Below are positions 51,453 to 59,614 of a stretch of 64,000 bases of DNA, one piece after another (positions within the stretch are counted from its first letter, which is position 1; each line of letters begins with the position of its first letter). Position numbers and translations under genes: made by a program. This DNA comes from Pseudomonas sp. NBRC 111124 (GTDB lineage: Bacteria; Pseudomonadota; Gammaproteobacteria; Pseudomonadales; Pseudomonadaceae): the NCBI RefSeq assembly GCF_001320245.1, contig NZ_BCBA01000107.1:124001-188000 (forward strand), given 5' to 3'. The notes under the pieces were generated by a model. It ran no database searches. It was not told where the DNA came from and was given only the letters and a program-made list of their open reading frames with translations.

Positions 51453-52547
51453 ATGTACCCGGTGATGAATTCGGCCAGCAAGGCCAATGGCATTGTGTTC
51501 GTGGTGGTGCTGGCGGCGATGTTCGTCTATTCGCTGCCACCGGTGTTCAGCTTTGCCCGCACCTCCACCGACACCTGGAACCTGTTCGTCGATGGCAAGC
51601 TGCTGCGCAAGTTCGAGCAGGCCTACGACAAGCGCTTCTTCCTGCGTGACCCGTCGGTGGAGCTGTGGGCCGACGCCCAGTTCCACCTGTTCGGTGAAGG
51701 CACCAAGGGTGTGGTGCTGGGCAAGGATGGCTGGCTTTACACCAACCAGGAATACCGCGTGCCCAACGACCTCGAAGCCAACGTGGCGAGCCAGCTGGAG
51801 CAGATCGCCAAGGTCCACGCGCAACTGGCCGAGCATGGCAAACAACTGGTGATCCTGCCGTTGCCGATGAAGCTGGATGTGTATGCGGCCCATGCCCAGC
51901 ACGCTTTCGACCCACGAGTGACCAGCCTCTACGACCACTTCGTCGGCGAGCTGCAAAGCCGCCAGTTGGACGTGGTGCCGCTGCGCGCCGCCTTCCTCGC
52001 CAACCTCAATGGCCCGCAGCTGTTCCTCAAGTCCGACACCCACTGGAGCCCGGAAGGTGCACGGCTTTCGGCCTACGAACTGGCACGCCAGCGCCCGCAA
52101 CTATTGGGTGACCAGGTGTACGTGTCGCGCAAGGCCGGCGAGAAGAGCGTCAAGGGTGACCTGATGAACTACATCCAGTTCGACCATGCGCGCCTGGCGC
52201 CGCAGTTCGGCCCCAACCCCATCGCCCTGTACGAAACCCTCAAGGCTTCGCAAGGCACTGACGACCTGTTTGCCGAGGAAGACCAGAGCCTGCTGCTGGT
52301 CGGCACCAGCTACAGCAAGATCGACGACTGGAACTTCGTCGGCTTCCTCAAGGAAGCACTCAACCGCGACCTGCTGAGCATCGCCGTGGAGGCCCGTGGC
52401 CCGTTCGAGGCGATGAACCAGTTCCTCGCCAGCGACCAGTTGGCGAACACACAGATCGACACCGTGGTCTGGGAATTCCCCCTGCGCACCCTGCTCGCCC
52501 ACCGCCCCGGTTCGCTCAGCCGCAGCGCTGCGCCCCAGCATTTCTGA
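51453..52547 (+). CDS. algJ: Alginate O-acetyltransferase AlgJ
   Basis: Periplasmic, membrane-anchored SGNH-like (DHHC/AlgJ family) acetyltransferase of 364 residues. An N-terminal membrane anchor spans about 12-33. The catalytic triad is present: Asp195 and His197 in KSDTHWSPEGA, and Ser286 in LLVGTSYSKIDDWNF. It acts with AlgI, AlgF and AlgX to acetylate mannuronate residues. It starts 9 bp after algI. Confidence 0.93.
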   Translation: MYPVMNSASKANGIVFVVVLAAMFVYSLPPVFSFARTSTDTWNLFVDGKLLRKFEQAYDKRFFLRDPSVELWADAQFHLFGEGTKGVVLGKDGWLYTNQEYRVPNDLEANVASQLEQIAKVHAQLAEHGKQLVILPLPMKLDVYAAHAQHAFDPRVTSLYDHFVGELQSRQLDVVPLRAAFLANLNGPQLFLKSDTHWSPEGARLSAYELARQRPQLLGDQVYVSRKAGEKSVKGDLMNYIQFDHARLAPQFGPNPIALYETLKASQGTDDLFAEEDQSLLLVGTSYSKIDDWNFVGFLKEALNRDLLSIAVEARGPFEAMNQFLASDQLANTQIDTVVWEFPLRTLLAHRPGSLSRSAAPQHF

Positions 52548-52565
52548 AGAATCAAGGAGAGCCTG

Positions 52566-53195
52566 ATGAAACTTGCCCCACTGTTCACCGCCATCGCCCT
52601 GGTCGTAGCCAGCCACACCGCCCTGGCCGCCGAAGGCAACGCCGACCTTTACGACGCCGTGGCCCCAGCCGACTCGGCGTTCGTGCGGGTGCTGAACCTG
52701 TCCGACAGCAACATCGACGTCACCCTCAGCGGCAAGGTCAACCCGCAGCGCGTCGCCGCCGGCCAGCTCAGCGGCTACCGCTTCACCCCCGCCGGCCCGC
52801 ACAAGATCGCCGTCGGCGGCAAATCGATCGAGCCACAGCTCAAGGCCAATGCCGCCAGCACCGTGGTCTACGACGGCAAGCAGCTCAAGCTGATCAGCGA
52901 CAAGTACGTCAACGAGCCGAAGAAGGCGCAGATCGCCTTCTACAACCTGACCACCAGTCAGGCCGCGCTGAAGACTTCCGATGGCAAGCACGAAGTGGTC
53001 AAAACATTGGGCAACGGCGAGACCGGCACGCGCATGGTCAACGAGATCAAGATCGACTTCGCCGCCTACCAGCAGGACACCAAGGTCGCCAGCTTCGATG
53101 AGCAGTTCCTCAAGAAGGGCCGCTCGTACAGCTACGTGCTGCTGCCGGGCAACCGCAGCATGACCCTGGCCAACAGCATCGACCCGACCGAGTGA
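52566..53195 (+). CDS. algF: Alginate O-acetylation protein AlgF
   Basis: Periplasmic adaptor of 209 residues with a signal peptide ending HTALAAEG (about 21). The mature part is beta-rich (LYDAVAPADSAFVRVLNLSDSNIDVTLSGKV, LKLISDKYVNEPKKAQIAFYNLT), matching AlgF, which links AlgI/AlgJ to AlgX and has no known catalytic residues. It starts 18 bp after algJ and ends 27 bp before algX. Here algX follows rather than algA. Confidence 0.88.
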   Translation: MKLAPLFTAIALVVASHTALAAEGNADLYDAVAPADSAFVRVLNLSDSNIDVTLSGKVNPQRVAAGQLSGYRFTPAGPHKIAVGGKSIEPQLKANAASTVVYDGKQLKLISDKYVNEPKKAQIAFYNLTTSQAALKTSDGKHEVVKTLGNGETGTRMVNEIKIDFAAYQQDTKVASFDEQFLKKGRSYSYVLLPGNRSMTLANSIDPTE

Positions 53196-53222
53196 TGATT
53201 GCCCTGCAAGGATGAATGGCAC

Positions 53223-54626
53223 ATGAAGACCCTTGTACCTTTTGGCCTGAGCGCTGCCCTGGCCTTGCTCAGCCTGCCAGGCCAGGCTGCACAGGCTGAC
53301 CCGGCGACCAAACCTGGCTGCGAGAACCTGCAGTGCATGGTCTGCCCGGCCATGAGCGACCCGCAACGCTATGCCGAAGGGCGCATGAAGCTGATGCGCG
53401 AGATCGTGCCTGGCAAGGACCGCTGGCTGTTCCGCTCGGCCGTCGACCTGACCAACGAGTTCGGCATCCCCGCGCCGATGCGCCCTGAGTTCGCCCGCCT
53501 GATGCAGGCGTTCGAACGCCAGGGCATCCATGTGGCCATGGCGATCCAGCCGACCCGCGGGCTGATGCACCGCGACAAGCTGTTCGCCGACCAGTTGCAC
53601 GGCTTTGACTATGCCCGCGCCAGCAACAGCCTCGCCACCTACCTGGGCCAGCTGCGCCAGGGCGGCGCGGTGGTGGCGCCGATGATGCAGCTGGTGCAGC
53701 AGCCGCCTAAGGGCGAGTACTTCTTCCGTCGCGACCACCACTGGACACCCACTGGTGCCGAGGCCACGGCCAGGCTGATGGCCGAAGAAATCCGCCGCCA
53801 GCCGTTCTATGCCGGGCTGACCAAGAAGCAATACCGCACCGAGCCGGGGGTGATGGTGCCCAAGGACGGCACCCTGAACCTGGCGATGAGTTCGCTGTGT
53901 GGCAACAACTACGGTTTCCAGTATGTGCGCGGCTACCAGACCATCCCGGTGGCCAGCGGTGGCGACGCCTTGTTCGACGAAGCGCCAGACCCAGAGGTGA
54001 TCCTGGTCGGCGACAGTAACGCCGCGGCCCGTGAGGACGAGAGCAAGCAGTTCAACTTCGACGGTTACCTGAAGCAGTACCTCAACGTCGATGTGCTCAA
54101 CTATGCCCTGCCCGGTGTGGGTGAGGACGGCTCGCTGCTGGAGTACCTGCTGTCCAGCGACTACAAGCCCAAGGCGCCGCCCAAGCTGATCGTCTGGGAA
54201 CTGCCCGCCAACTACCGCCTTGATTCGCCGTTGATGTATCGCCAGCTGGTGCCGGCCGTTCAGGGTGGCTGTGCGGCCAGCCAGGAAGTGCTCGGGGCGA
54301 AACTGCAGCGCCCGGCGTTAAAAGTGGGTGAGCGCATCGAGTTGCTGAGCAATGCCGGCAGTGGCCGCCAGGCGCTGTCGAAGGGGTTTCTCGACATTCG
54401 CCTGAGCGACAAGAACGTCAAGGACTTCTACATCATCGTCTATTACGACAACGGGGCGCGGGACAAGGTGTGGTTCCGCCGTGAGGCGGCGGTGACCGGT
54501 GGCCAGTATTACCTGGAGCTGAGCAAGGCGCCGGAGTTTGCCGGGGCCAACCTGCTGTCGGTGTTCATGGAGCCGACCAAGCCAGGGACCGCCGCGACCG
54601 ATGTGGAGACTCGGCTATGCCTGTGA
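53223..54626 (+). CDS. algX: Alginate O-acetyltransferase AlgX-like protein
   Basis: Periplasmic SGNH-like acetyltransferase of 467 residues with a C-terminal carbohydrate-binding module. The start MKTLVPFGLSAALALL at 53223 begins the signal peptide. Catalytic residues are kept: Asp171 and His173 in FRRDHHWTPTGAEA, and Ser265 in LVGDSNAAAR. The corresponding P. aeruginosa residues are Asp174, His176 and Ser269. Around the nucleophile the motif is GDSN rather than GTSN. Overall similarity to P. aeruginosa AlgX is only moderate by recalled comparison. algL starts 10 bp before its stop. Confidence 0.86.
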   Translation: MKTLVPFGLSAALALLSLPGQAAQADPATKPGCENLQCMVCPAMSDPQRYAEGRMKLMREIVPGKDRWLFRSAVDLTNEFGIPAPMRPEFARLMQAFERQGIHVAMAIQPTRGLMHRDKLFADQLHGFDYARASNSLATYLGQLRQGGAVVAPMMQLVQQPPKGEYFFRRDHHWTPTGAEATARLMAEEIRRQPFYAGLTKKQYRTEPGVMVPKDGTLNLAMSSLCGNNYGFQYVRGYQTIPVASGGDALFDEAPDPEVILVGDSNAAAREDESKQFNFDGYLKQYLNVDVLNYALPGVGEDGSLLEYLLSSDYKPKAPPKLIVWELPANYRLDSPLMYRQLVPAVQGGCAASQEVLGAKLQRPALKVGERIELLSNAGSGRQALSKGFLDIRLSDKNVKDFYIIVYYDNGARDKVWFRREAAVTGGQYYLELSKAPEFAGANLLSVFMEPTKPGTAATDVETRLCL

Positions 54627-55732
54627 TGCCGCTGATTGGGGCTGCTCTGTTGCTGATCAGCCCACTGGCGCAAGCGGCCCAGTCCATCTGGCCCGCCCAC
54701 AGCACCCCACAGTCGGCCATGATCGCCGACTACCGCACCCTGGCCTGCACCAAGGAACCCCCCGCGCCCTACACCGGTAGCCTGCGCCTGGAAAGCAAGT
54801 ACGACCAGCGCGACGCCAGCAAGTCGACCCTGCGCAGCAGCCCCGACGCCGACAGCGAACGCATCGGCAAGCAGGTCAAGCAATTCGTCGGCGGCCTGAT
54901 CTACGCCAGCAAACGCTTCCAGGGCGCCAAGAAACCCCAGGACGCCAACATGGCCTTGGCCTGCCAGGACCAGTGGTTGCAACACTGGGCCGAAGCCGGT
55001 GCCCTGCTCAACCCCGATGCCAGCGGTACCGGCATGGCCGCTCGCAAATGGGCGCTGGCCGCGATGGCCGGTGCCGTGTTGCTGACCCAGTCGGCCAGTG
55101 ACGGCAAGCTGCAGTTGAGCGAGGCGCAGCGCAGCTGGTTCACCCGCCTCGGCGAATTGGTCATCCACGAGTACGACCCACGCCGCAGCGCCAGCGGTGT
55201 GTACTTCAACAACCACGACTACTGGGCAGCCTGGGCCGTGGCCGCCACCGGCATGCTGGTCGGCCGCGACGACTTCATCCAGTGGGCCGACGGCAACCTG
55301 CGCCGTGGCCTGGCCCAGGCCGTGCGCGCCAGCAACGGCACCTACGCCTACCTGCCGCTGGAAGTGGCTCGCAGCAAGCTGGCAGCCAACTACAGCCAGT
55401 ACGCCCTGGTGCCGCTGGTGCTGCTGGCCGAATCGGCGCGCGCCAACGGCCTGCCGTGGAGCCACGGCGACCAGCAAACCCTCGACCTGCTGGCCAACTT
55501 CGCTGCCCGCACGGTGCTCGCACCGGGCGACCTGCCCGAACTCAAGGGCCAGTCCCAGGCGGATGTGGCACCGTACAAGATGGCTTGGCTGATTCCGTTC
55601 CTGCAGCGCAACCCCGGCCATGCGCTGGCGCGTCAGCTCTACGACAACGAAGACGGCGAGGTGGACAACTACAGCCAGCTCGGCGGCCCGATCAAAGCCT
55701 TCTACCCCTCACTGCCCGGATCAAGGAGCTGA
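54617..55732 (+). CDS. algL: AlgL-like polysaccharide lyase (PL5)
   Basis: Periplasmic lyase-like protein of 371 residues with a signal peptide ending AQAAQ (about 21). PL5 blocks are PPAPYTGSLRLESKY, ARKWALAAMAGA, FNNHDYWAAW (Asn199, His200) and YSQYALVPL with the expected catalytic Tyr262. In P. aeruginosa AlgL, as I recall, an Arg sits seven residues before that tyrosine (RALAYHNY). Here that place is Leu255, with Lys254 and Arg252 close by. It may therefore be impaired or altered in specificity. AlgL normally clears stray polymer from the periplasm and is part of the secretion complex. It overlaps algX by 10 bp. Confidence 0.85.
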   Translation: MPVMPLIGAALLLISPLAQAAQSIWPAHSTPQSAMIADYRTLACTKEPPAPYTGSLRLESKYDQRDASKSTLRSSPDADSERIGKQVKQFVGGLIYASKRFQGAKKPQDANMALACQDQWLQHWAEAGALLNPDASGTGMAARKWALAAMAGAVLLTQSASDGKLQLSEAQRSWFTRLGELVIHEYDPRRSASGVYFNNHDYWAAWAVAATGMLVGRDDFIQWADGNLRRGLAQAVRASNGTYAYLPLEVARSKLAANYSQYALVPLVLLAESARANGLPWSHGDQQTLDLLANFAARTVLAPGDLPELKGQSQADVAPYKMAWLIPFLQRNPGHALARQLYDNEDGEVDNYSQLGGPIKAFYPSLPGSRS

Positions 55733-55735
55733 CCC

Positions 55736-57190
55736 ATGGCTGCCCTCGCCCGCTTTTCCCTCACTTGCCTGGCGGCCCTGTGCCTGGCCGGCACTGCCCA
55801 GGCCGCCAGCCAGTCGCTGCCGCTCAACCAGACCGTGGACACCCTGCCCCGCGAGCAACGCCAGCTCAAGGCCGACCAGGTGCGCCAGCAGGTGCGCCAG
55901 GCCGTGGCCTTCCAGCAGGCCGAACGGCAACGCCCGGCCGGGCGCGCCAGTGTCAGCCTGCAGCCGATGTTCTCGGCCCAGGCTGGCAGCTGGCCGTTCG
56001 AGCCGTTCGTCAACAACGGTCTGTTCCGCGCCATCGCCGGCTACCAGGCACACCACCCACAAGTGGTGATGCTACGCGGCGGCAGCATCACCCTGGCGCA
56101 GTTGCACGACGCGCTGAACGACCCGCGCGTGCTCAAGCGCTACAAGGATGGCTACCTGCTCAGCTACCCGCTGTTGATCGGCAGCGATGCCGGTCTGGTG
56201 CTCGAAGGCACCAGTCTGTACCTGTCGAGTTTTTCCGGCACGGCGCTGATCAACCAGGGCTGGCTCGGGCTGAACCAGTCCAGCCTGGAGAGCATGGCCG
56301 GCGACAAGCCCGGTAGCACCGACCGAGCCTGGCGGCCCTTCGTGGTGGCCTGGGCCGGCAGCCATACCCAGGTGCTCGGCTCGACGCTCAAGCGCCTGGG
56401 CTACAACGCCAACCTTTCCCGTGGCCTGACCACCGCCTTGAGCACCCAGCAGGCGGCCAGTACCCGCCCGGCCACGGTGATCATCCGCGACAGCCAGTTC
56501 AGCGAGATGTCCAGCGCGGTGGAACTGCAGCACAGCCAGGCGACCATCACCGGCAGCCAGTTCGAGCAGTCGCAGCAGTACGCCATCGATGTGCAGAACA
56601 GCCAGGTCAAGCTGCAAGGCAACCAACTGCGCGGCATCGACAACAACAGCGGCGTGCGCCTGCGCGGCCAGACCCGCGCCCTGGTCGAAGGCAACCTGAT
56701 TCTTGGCGCGACCAAAGCCGCCATCGAAGTCAGCGAGCAACAGGGCGCGGTGCTGCTGGCCGGCAACCGCATCGGTGACAGCCGTGGCAATGGCATCCAG
56801 CTGCGCAATTTGGCGCCCACCGTTGCGGCGCCGCTGGTGATCGACGACAACCTGCTGGCCAGCAGCCAAGGCAGCGCGGTTGATGCCAGCGAGGTGGGCG
56901 CCGTGGCGTTGCTCGACAACCGCATCGGCAACACCGCGGAATATGCCATCAGCCTGCGCAACGCCACGCCGCTGGCCGGGCCGCTGGTGCTCAGCGGCAA
57001 CCGCCTGGGCCGGGTCGGCAAGGCGCTGGTGCGGGTCGAGGGTGTGAAGGATGTGGTGCTGGGGGGCAACAGCTTCGATGGCAAGCCGTTGTTGCAGAAC
57101 CTGTTGATTGGCGATTTGTTGCCGTTGCAGGGGCAGTTGCTCGAGGCCACGGTTCGCCAGGGTGAGACTGTGCGGGTGAGGCAGCAGTGA
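55736..57190 (+). CDS. algG: AlgG-like parallel beta-helix protein lacking the epimerase motif
   Basis: Exported right-handed beta-helix protein of 484 residues with a signal peptide ending TAQAAS (about 24). Alignable AlgG segments include WRPFVVAWAGSHTQVLGSTLKRLGYN (199-224; AlgG has RPFLLSWGGTEVYV...LGY) and the helix coils that follow. The catalytic DPHD motif of mannuronan C5-epimerases is missing: YGIDPHDRS is replaced by YAIDVQNSQ (Asp285-Asn288). It is shorter than P. aeruginosa AlgG (543). It sits last in the operon, 4 bp after algL, not after algE. A scaffold or polymer-guiding role without epimerisation is inferred. It could alternatively have a different activity. Confidence 0.72.
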   Translation: MAALARFSLTCLAALCLAGTAQAASQSLPLNQTVDTLPREQRQLKADQVRQQVRQAVAFQQAERQRPAGRASVSLQPMFSAQAGSWPFEPFVNNGLFRAIAGYQAHHPQVVMLRGGSITLAQLHDALNDPRVLKRYKDGYLLSYPLLIGSDAGLVLEGTSLYLSSFSGTALINQGWLGLNQSSLESMAGDKPGSTDRAWRPFVVAWAGSHTQVLGSTLKRLGYNANLSRGLTTALSTQQAASTRPATVIIRDSQFSEMSSAVELQHSQATITGSQFEQSQQYAIDVQNSQVKLQGNQLRGIDNNSGVRLRGQTRALVEGNLILGATKAAIEVSEQQGAVLLAGNRIGDSRGNGIQLRNLAPTVAAPLVIDDNLLASSQGSAVDASEVGAVALLDNRIGNTAEYAISLRNATPLAGPLVLSGNRLGRVGKALVRVEGVKDVVLGGNSFDGKPLLQNLLIGDLLPLQGQLLEATVRQGETVRVRQQ

Positions 57191-57194
57191 ATCT

Positions 57195-57296
57195 GCCGGC
57201 CTCTTCGCGGGGCAAGCCCGCTCCTACAGAATCTGCGCAAGTCTCCCAATTTGTAGCGCTCCTGTAGGAGCGGGCTTGCCCCGCGAAGAGGCCGGC
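57195..57296. repeat. Inverted REP pair downstream of the alginate-like operon
   Basis: GCCGGCCTCTTCGCGGGGC...GCCCGCTCCTACAG (57195-57229) faces CTGTAGGAGCGGGC...GCCCCGCGAAGAGGCCGGC (57262-57296). It lies between the operon end and the convergent GNAT gene and probably terminates both transcripts. Confidence 0.92.
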
Positions 57297-57302
57297 ACAA
57301 GG

Positions 57303-57734
57303 TCAACCGATGACTCGCTGCATTCTCACAAAACAGTCATCCTCACCCATCTCGACAAACCCATGGCGCAGGTACAATCGCCGCGCCGGGTTGCTCTTGA
57401 ACACCATCAGCCTCAACAGCGGCAGCCGCCGCTGCGCAGCCCATTCGGCCAACGTCTCCAGCACCTGACTGCCCACCCCTCGCCCACGCTGTTCCGGCAC
57501 CAGGTGCAACTCGCGAATGAACAACGCCTGCCGGTCCTGGCTGAGGCTGCAGAAACCCAGCACGGCCTCCCCTTCCATCACCAGCCACTGCTCGCGCCAG
57601 CTCCAGGCCTCATCGAACGCTTCTTCGATCCACAGCAGGCCAAACTCGCGGTAATAGGGCAGCATCGCCCGCCGTGTGAGGTCGCGGGCGAAGGTGCACC
57701 AGGCATCGCTCGCGGCGATCAGCTCAACGGGCAT
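57303..57734 (-). CDS. GNAT-family N-acetyltransferase
   Basis: Acetyl-CoA-dependent acetyltransferase of 143 residues. The GNAT core is visible as LFIRELHLVPEQRGRGVGSQVLETLAEWA, where QRGRGVGS is the acetyl-CoA pyrophosphate loop. It is followed by LPLLRLMVFKSNPARRLYLRHGFVEMGEDDCFVRMQR (motif B). The substrate is unknown. The ATG at 57732-57734 overlaps by 11 bp the remnant DUF488 gene upstream, suggesting the two were once neighbours in a transcript. Confidence 0.88.
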   Translation of the reverse strand: MPVELIAASDAWCTFARDLTRRAMLPYYREFGLLWIEEAFDEAWSWREQWLVMEGEAVLGFCSLSQDRQALFIRELHLVPEQRGRGVGSQVLETLAEWAAQRRLPLLRLMVFKSNPARRLYLRHGFVEMGEDDCFVRMQRVIG

Positions 57735-57876
57735 AGCACACCGGGGAACTGCCTAGGCCGCACCGCTCCACATGCAGTTCGTCCTTGCGCTTGTTGCGCG
57801 GCCACAGGCGGTCGACCAGCACGCGCTGGCCATCTCTGTTCTCTTGCGCGTCGTAGACGCGCTTGCAGCGAATCAT
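57724..57876 (-). pseudogene. Truncated DUF488-family gene
   Basis: A 50-codon frame starting MIRCKRVYDAQENRDGQ and reading RVLVDRLWPRNKRKDEL, the N-terminal signature of DUF488 proteins (VDRLWPRG/N-x-K), which are normally about 115-120 residues. After KRKDEL the similarity stops (HVERCGLGSSPVCYAR, stop). The remaining two thirds of the family is absent, and the gene runs straight into the GNAT start. A GGAGAACCCC leader precedes the ATG. It is probably a deletion remnant, although expression of the short peptide is possible. Confidence 0.6.
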
Positions 57877-57997
57877 GGGGTTCTCCTGCCTTTACCGTCT
57901 GTCTTGAGACTAGGTAATTGATTGACCGAGGTCACGTCCAGTCGAGCAATTGTTTCTATGCTCAGTGCCACCCTCGCCGACGCCAATCGGAGCCCCC

Positions 57998-59614
57998 ATG
58001 GCAACCCCGTCCCTGGCCAGCCAGCAGCCACTGGCCCACAGCGATTCCCGCCCGCAGCTTTCGCACAAACCCGGGCGCGCCACCCTCGTGCTGTTCTTCG
58101 GCCTGCTGCTGGCCGGTATCGCCTACACCGCCTGGAGCCTCAAGCAGGACGTAACCGCCAGCGGCACGGTGATCACCACTGTCACGCCCTTTCTGCTGCT
58201 GGGCCTGGCACTGCTGATTGCCCTGGGTTTCGAATTCGTCAACGGTTTCCATGACACCGCCAACGCGGTAGCCACGGTGATCTACACCCATTCGCTACCG
58301 GCACCAGTGGCGGTGGTCTGGTCCGGGTTGTGCAACTTTCTGGGCGTACTGCTTTCCAGCGGCGCGGTGGCGTTCGGCATCATCGCCCTGCTGCCGGCAG
58401 AGCTGATTCTACAGGTCGGTTCCACGGCTGGCTTTGCCATGGTTTTCGCCTTGCTGCTGGCGGCAATCATCTGGAACCTCGGCACGTGGTGGCTGGGGTT
58501 GCCGGCGTCCTCTTCGCACACGTTGATCGGCTCGATCATCGGTGTCGGCGTGGCCAACGCGCTGATGCACGGGCGCGACGGCACCAGCGGGGTCGACTGG
58601 GCCCAGGCCAGTAAAGTTGGCTATGCCCTGCTGTTCTCGCCGCTGATCGGCTTTGCCTGCGCCGCCTTGTTGCTGCTAGCGCTGCGCGCGCTGGTCAAGC
58701 GCAAGGAGCTGTACCAGGCGCCAGAAGGCCGCACGCCGCCACCTTGGTGGATCCGCGGCGTTCTGATCCTGACCTGCACGGGTGTCTCCTTCGCGCACGG
58801 CTCCAATGACGGGCAGAAAGGCATGGGGCTGATCATGCTGATCCTGGTGGGCACCTTGCCGATGGCCTACGCCCTGAACAAGACCATGCCCAGCGAGCAG
58901 GCGCTGCAGTTCTCCGCCGTTGCCGAAGTGACTCGTCAGGCATTGGTACATACGGCGCCCGGGCCGGCCCCCGCCAACCCGCGCCAGGCGCTGACCGCCT
59001 TCATCGCCGAGCCCAAGGCCAACCCGCAACTGGTGCCGGCACTGGCCGCGCTCACCGGCATGATCGGTGACCAGGTCAAAGGCTACGGCTCACTGAAGCG
59101 CGTGCCAGCCGAAGCCATGGCCAATGTGCGCAACGACATGTACCTGGCCAGCGAAACCATCCGCCTGATCGAGAAGAAACAGCTGGTGGCGTTCGACGCC
59201 GACACCCACAGCCATGTGCTGTTGTTCAAGACGCAACTGGACGATGCCACCCGCTACATCCCGCTCTGGGTCAAGGTGGCCGTGGCCATCGCCTTGGGCC
59301 TGGGCACCCTGGTCGGCTGGAAACGGATCGTGGTGACGGTGGGCGAGAAGATCGGCAAGACCCACCTGAGCTATGCCCAGGGCGCCTCAGCGGAAGTGGT
59401 TGCCATGTGCACCATCGGTGCGGCGGACATGTTCGGGCTGCCGGTGTCGACCACCCACGTGCTGAGCTCGGGGGTGGCCGGGACCATGGTCGCCAACGGC
59501 TCGGGGGTTCAGACGCGCACGCTGGTCAACCTGCTGATGGCGTGGGTGCTGACCCTGCCGGCAGCGATGCTGTTGGCCGGCAGCCTGTACTGGCTGCTGA
59601 ACCAGATTTTCTAA
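57998..59614 (+). CDS. Inorganic phosphate transporter, PiT family
   Basis: Inner-membrane low-affinity phosphate (metal-phosphate) symporter of 538 residues. Two Pho-4 signatures are present: GFEFVNGFHDTANAVATVIYT (about 88-108) and GASAEVVAMCTIGAADMFGLPVSTTHVLSSGVAG near the C terminus. LGLPASSSHTLIGSIIGVG and THGSNDGQKGMG-like SFAHGSNDGQKGMGLI are further hallmarks. A large soluble loop (about 300-400) separates the halves. The ATG at 57998 with GGAG upstream is preferred. Together with the AcpA-like phosphoesterase at 35 kb it could serve phosphate supply. Confidence 0.93.
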   Translation: MATPSLASQQPLAHSDSRPQLSHKPGRATLVLFFGLLLAGIAYTAWSLKQDVTASGTVITTVTPFLLLGLALLIALGFEFVNGFHDTANAVATVIYTHSLPAPVAVVWSGLCNFLGVLLSSGAVAFGIIALLPAELILQVGSTAGFAMVFALLLAAIIWNLGTWWLGLPASSSHTLIGSIIGVGVANALMHGRDGTSGVDWAQASKVGYALLFSPLIGFACAALLLLALRALVKRKELYQAPEGRTPPPWWIRGVLILTCTGVSFAHGSNDGQKGMGLIMLILVGTLPMAYALNKTMPSEQALQFSAVAEVTRQALVHTAPGPAPANPRQALTAFIAEPKANPQLVPALAALTGMIGDQVKGYGSLKRVPAEAMANVRNDMYLASETIRLIEKKQLVAFDADTHSHVLLFKTQLDDATRYIPLWVKVAVAIALGLGTLVGWKRIVVTVGEKIGKTHLSYAQGASAEVVAMCTIGAADMFGLPVSTTHVLSSGVAGTMVANGSGVQTRTLVNLLMAWVLTLPAAMLLAGSLYWLLNQIF

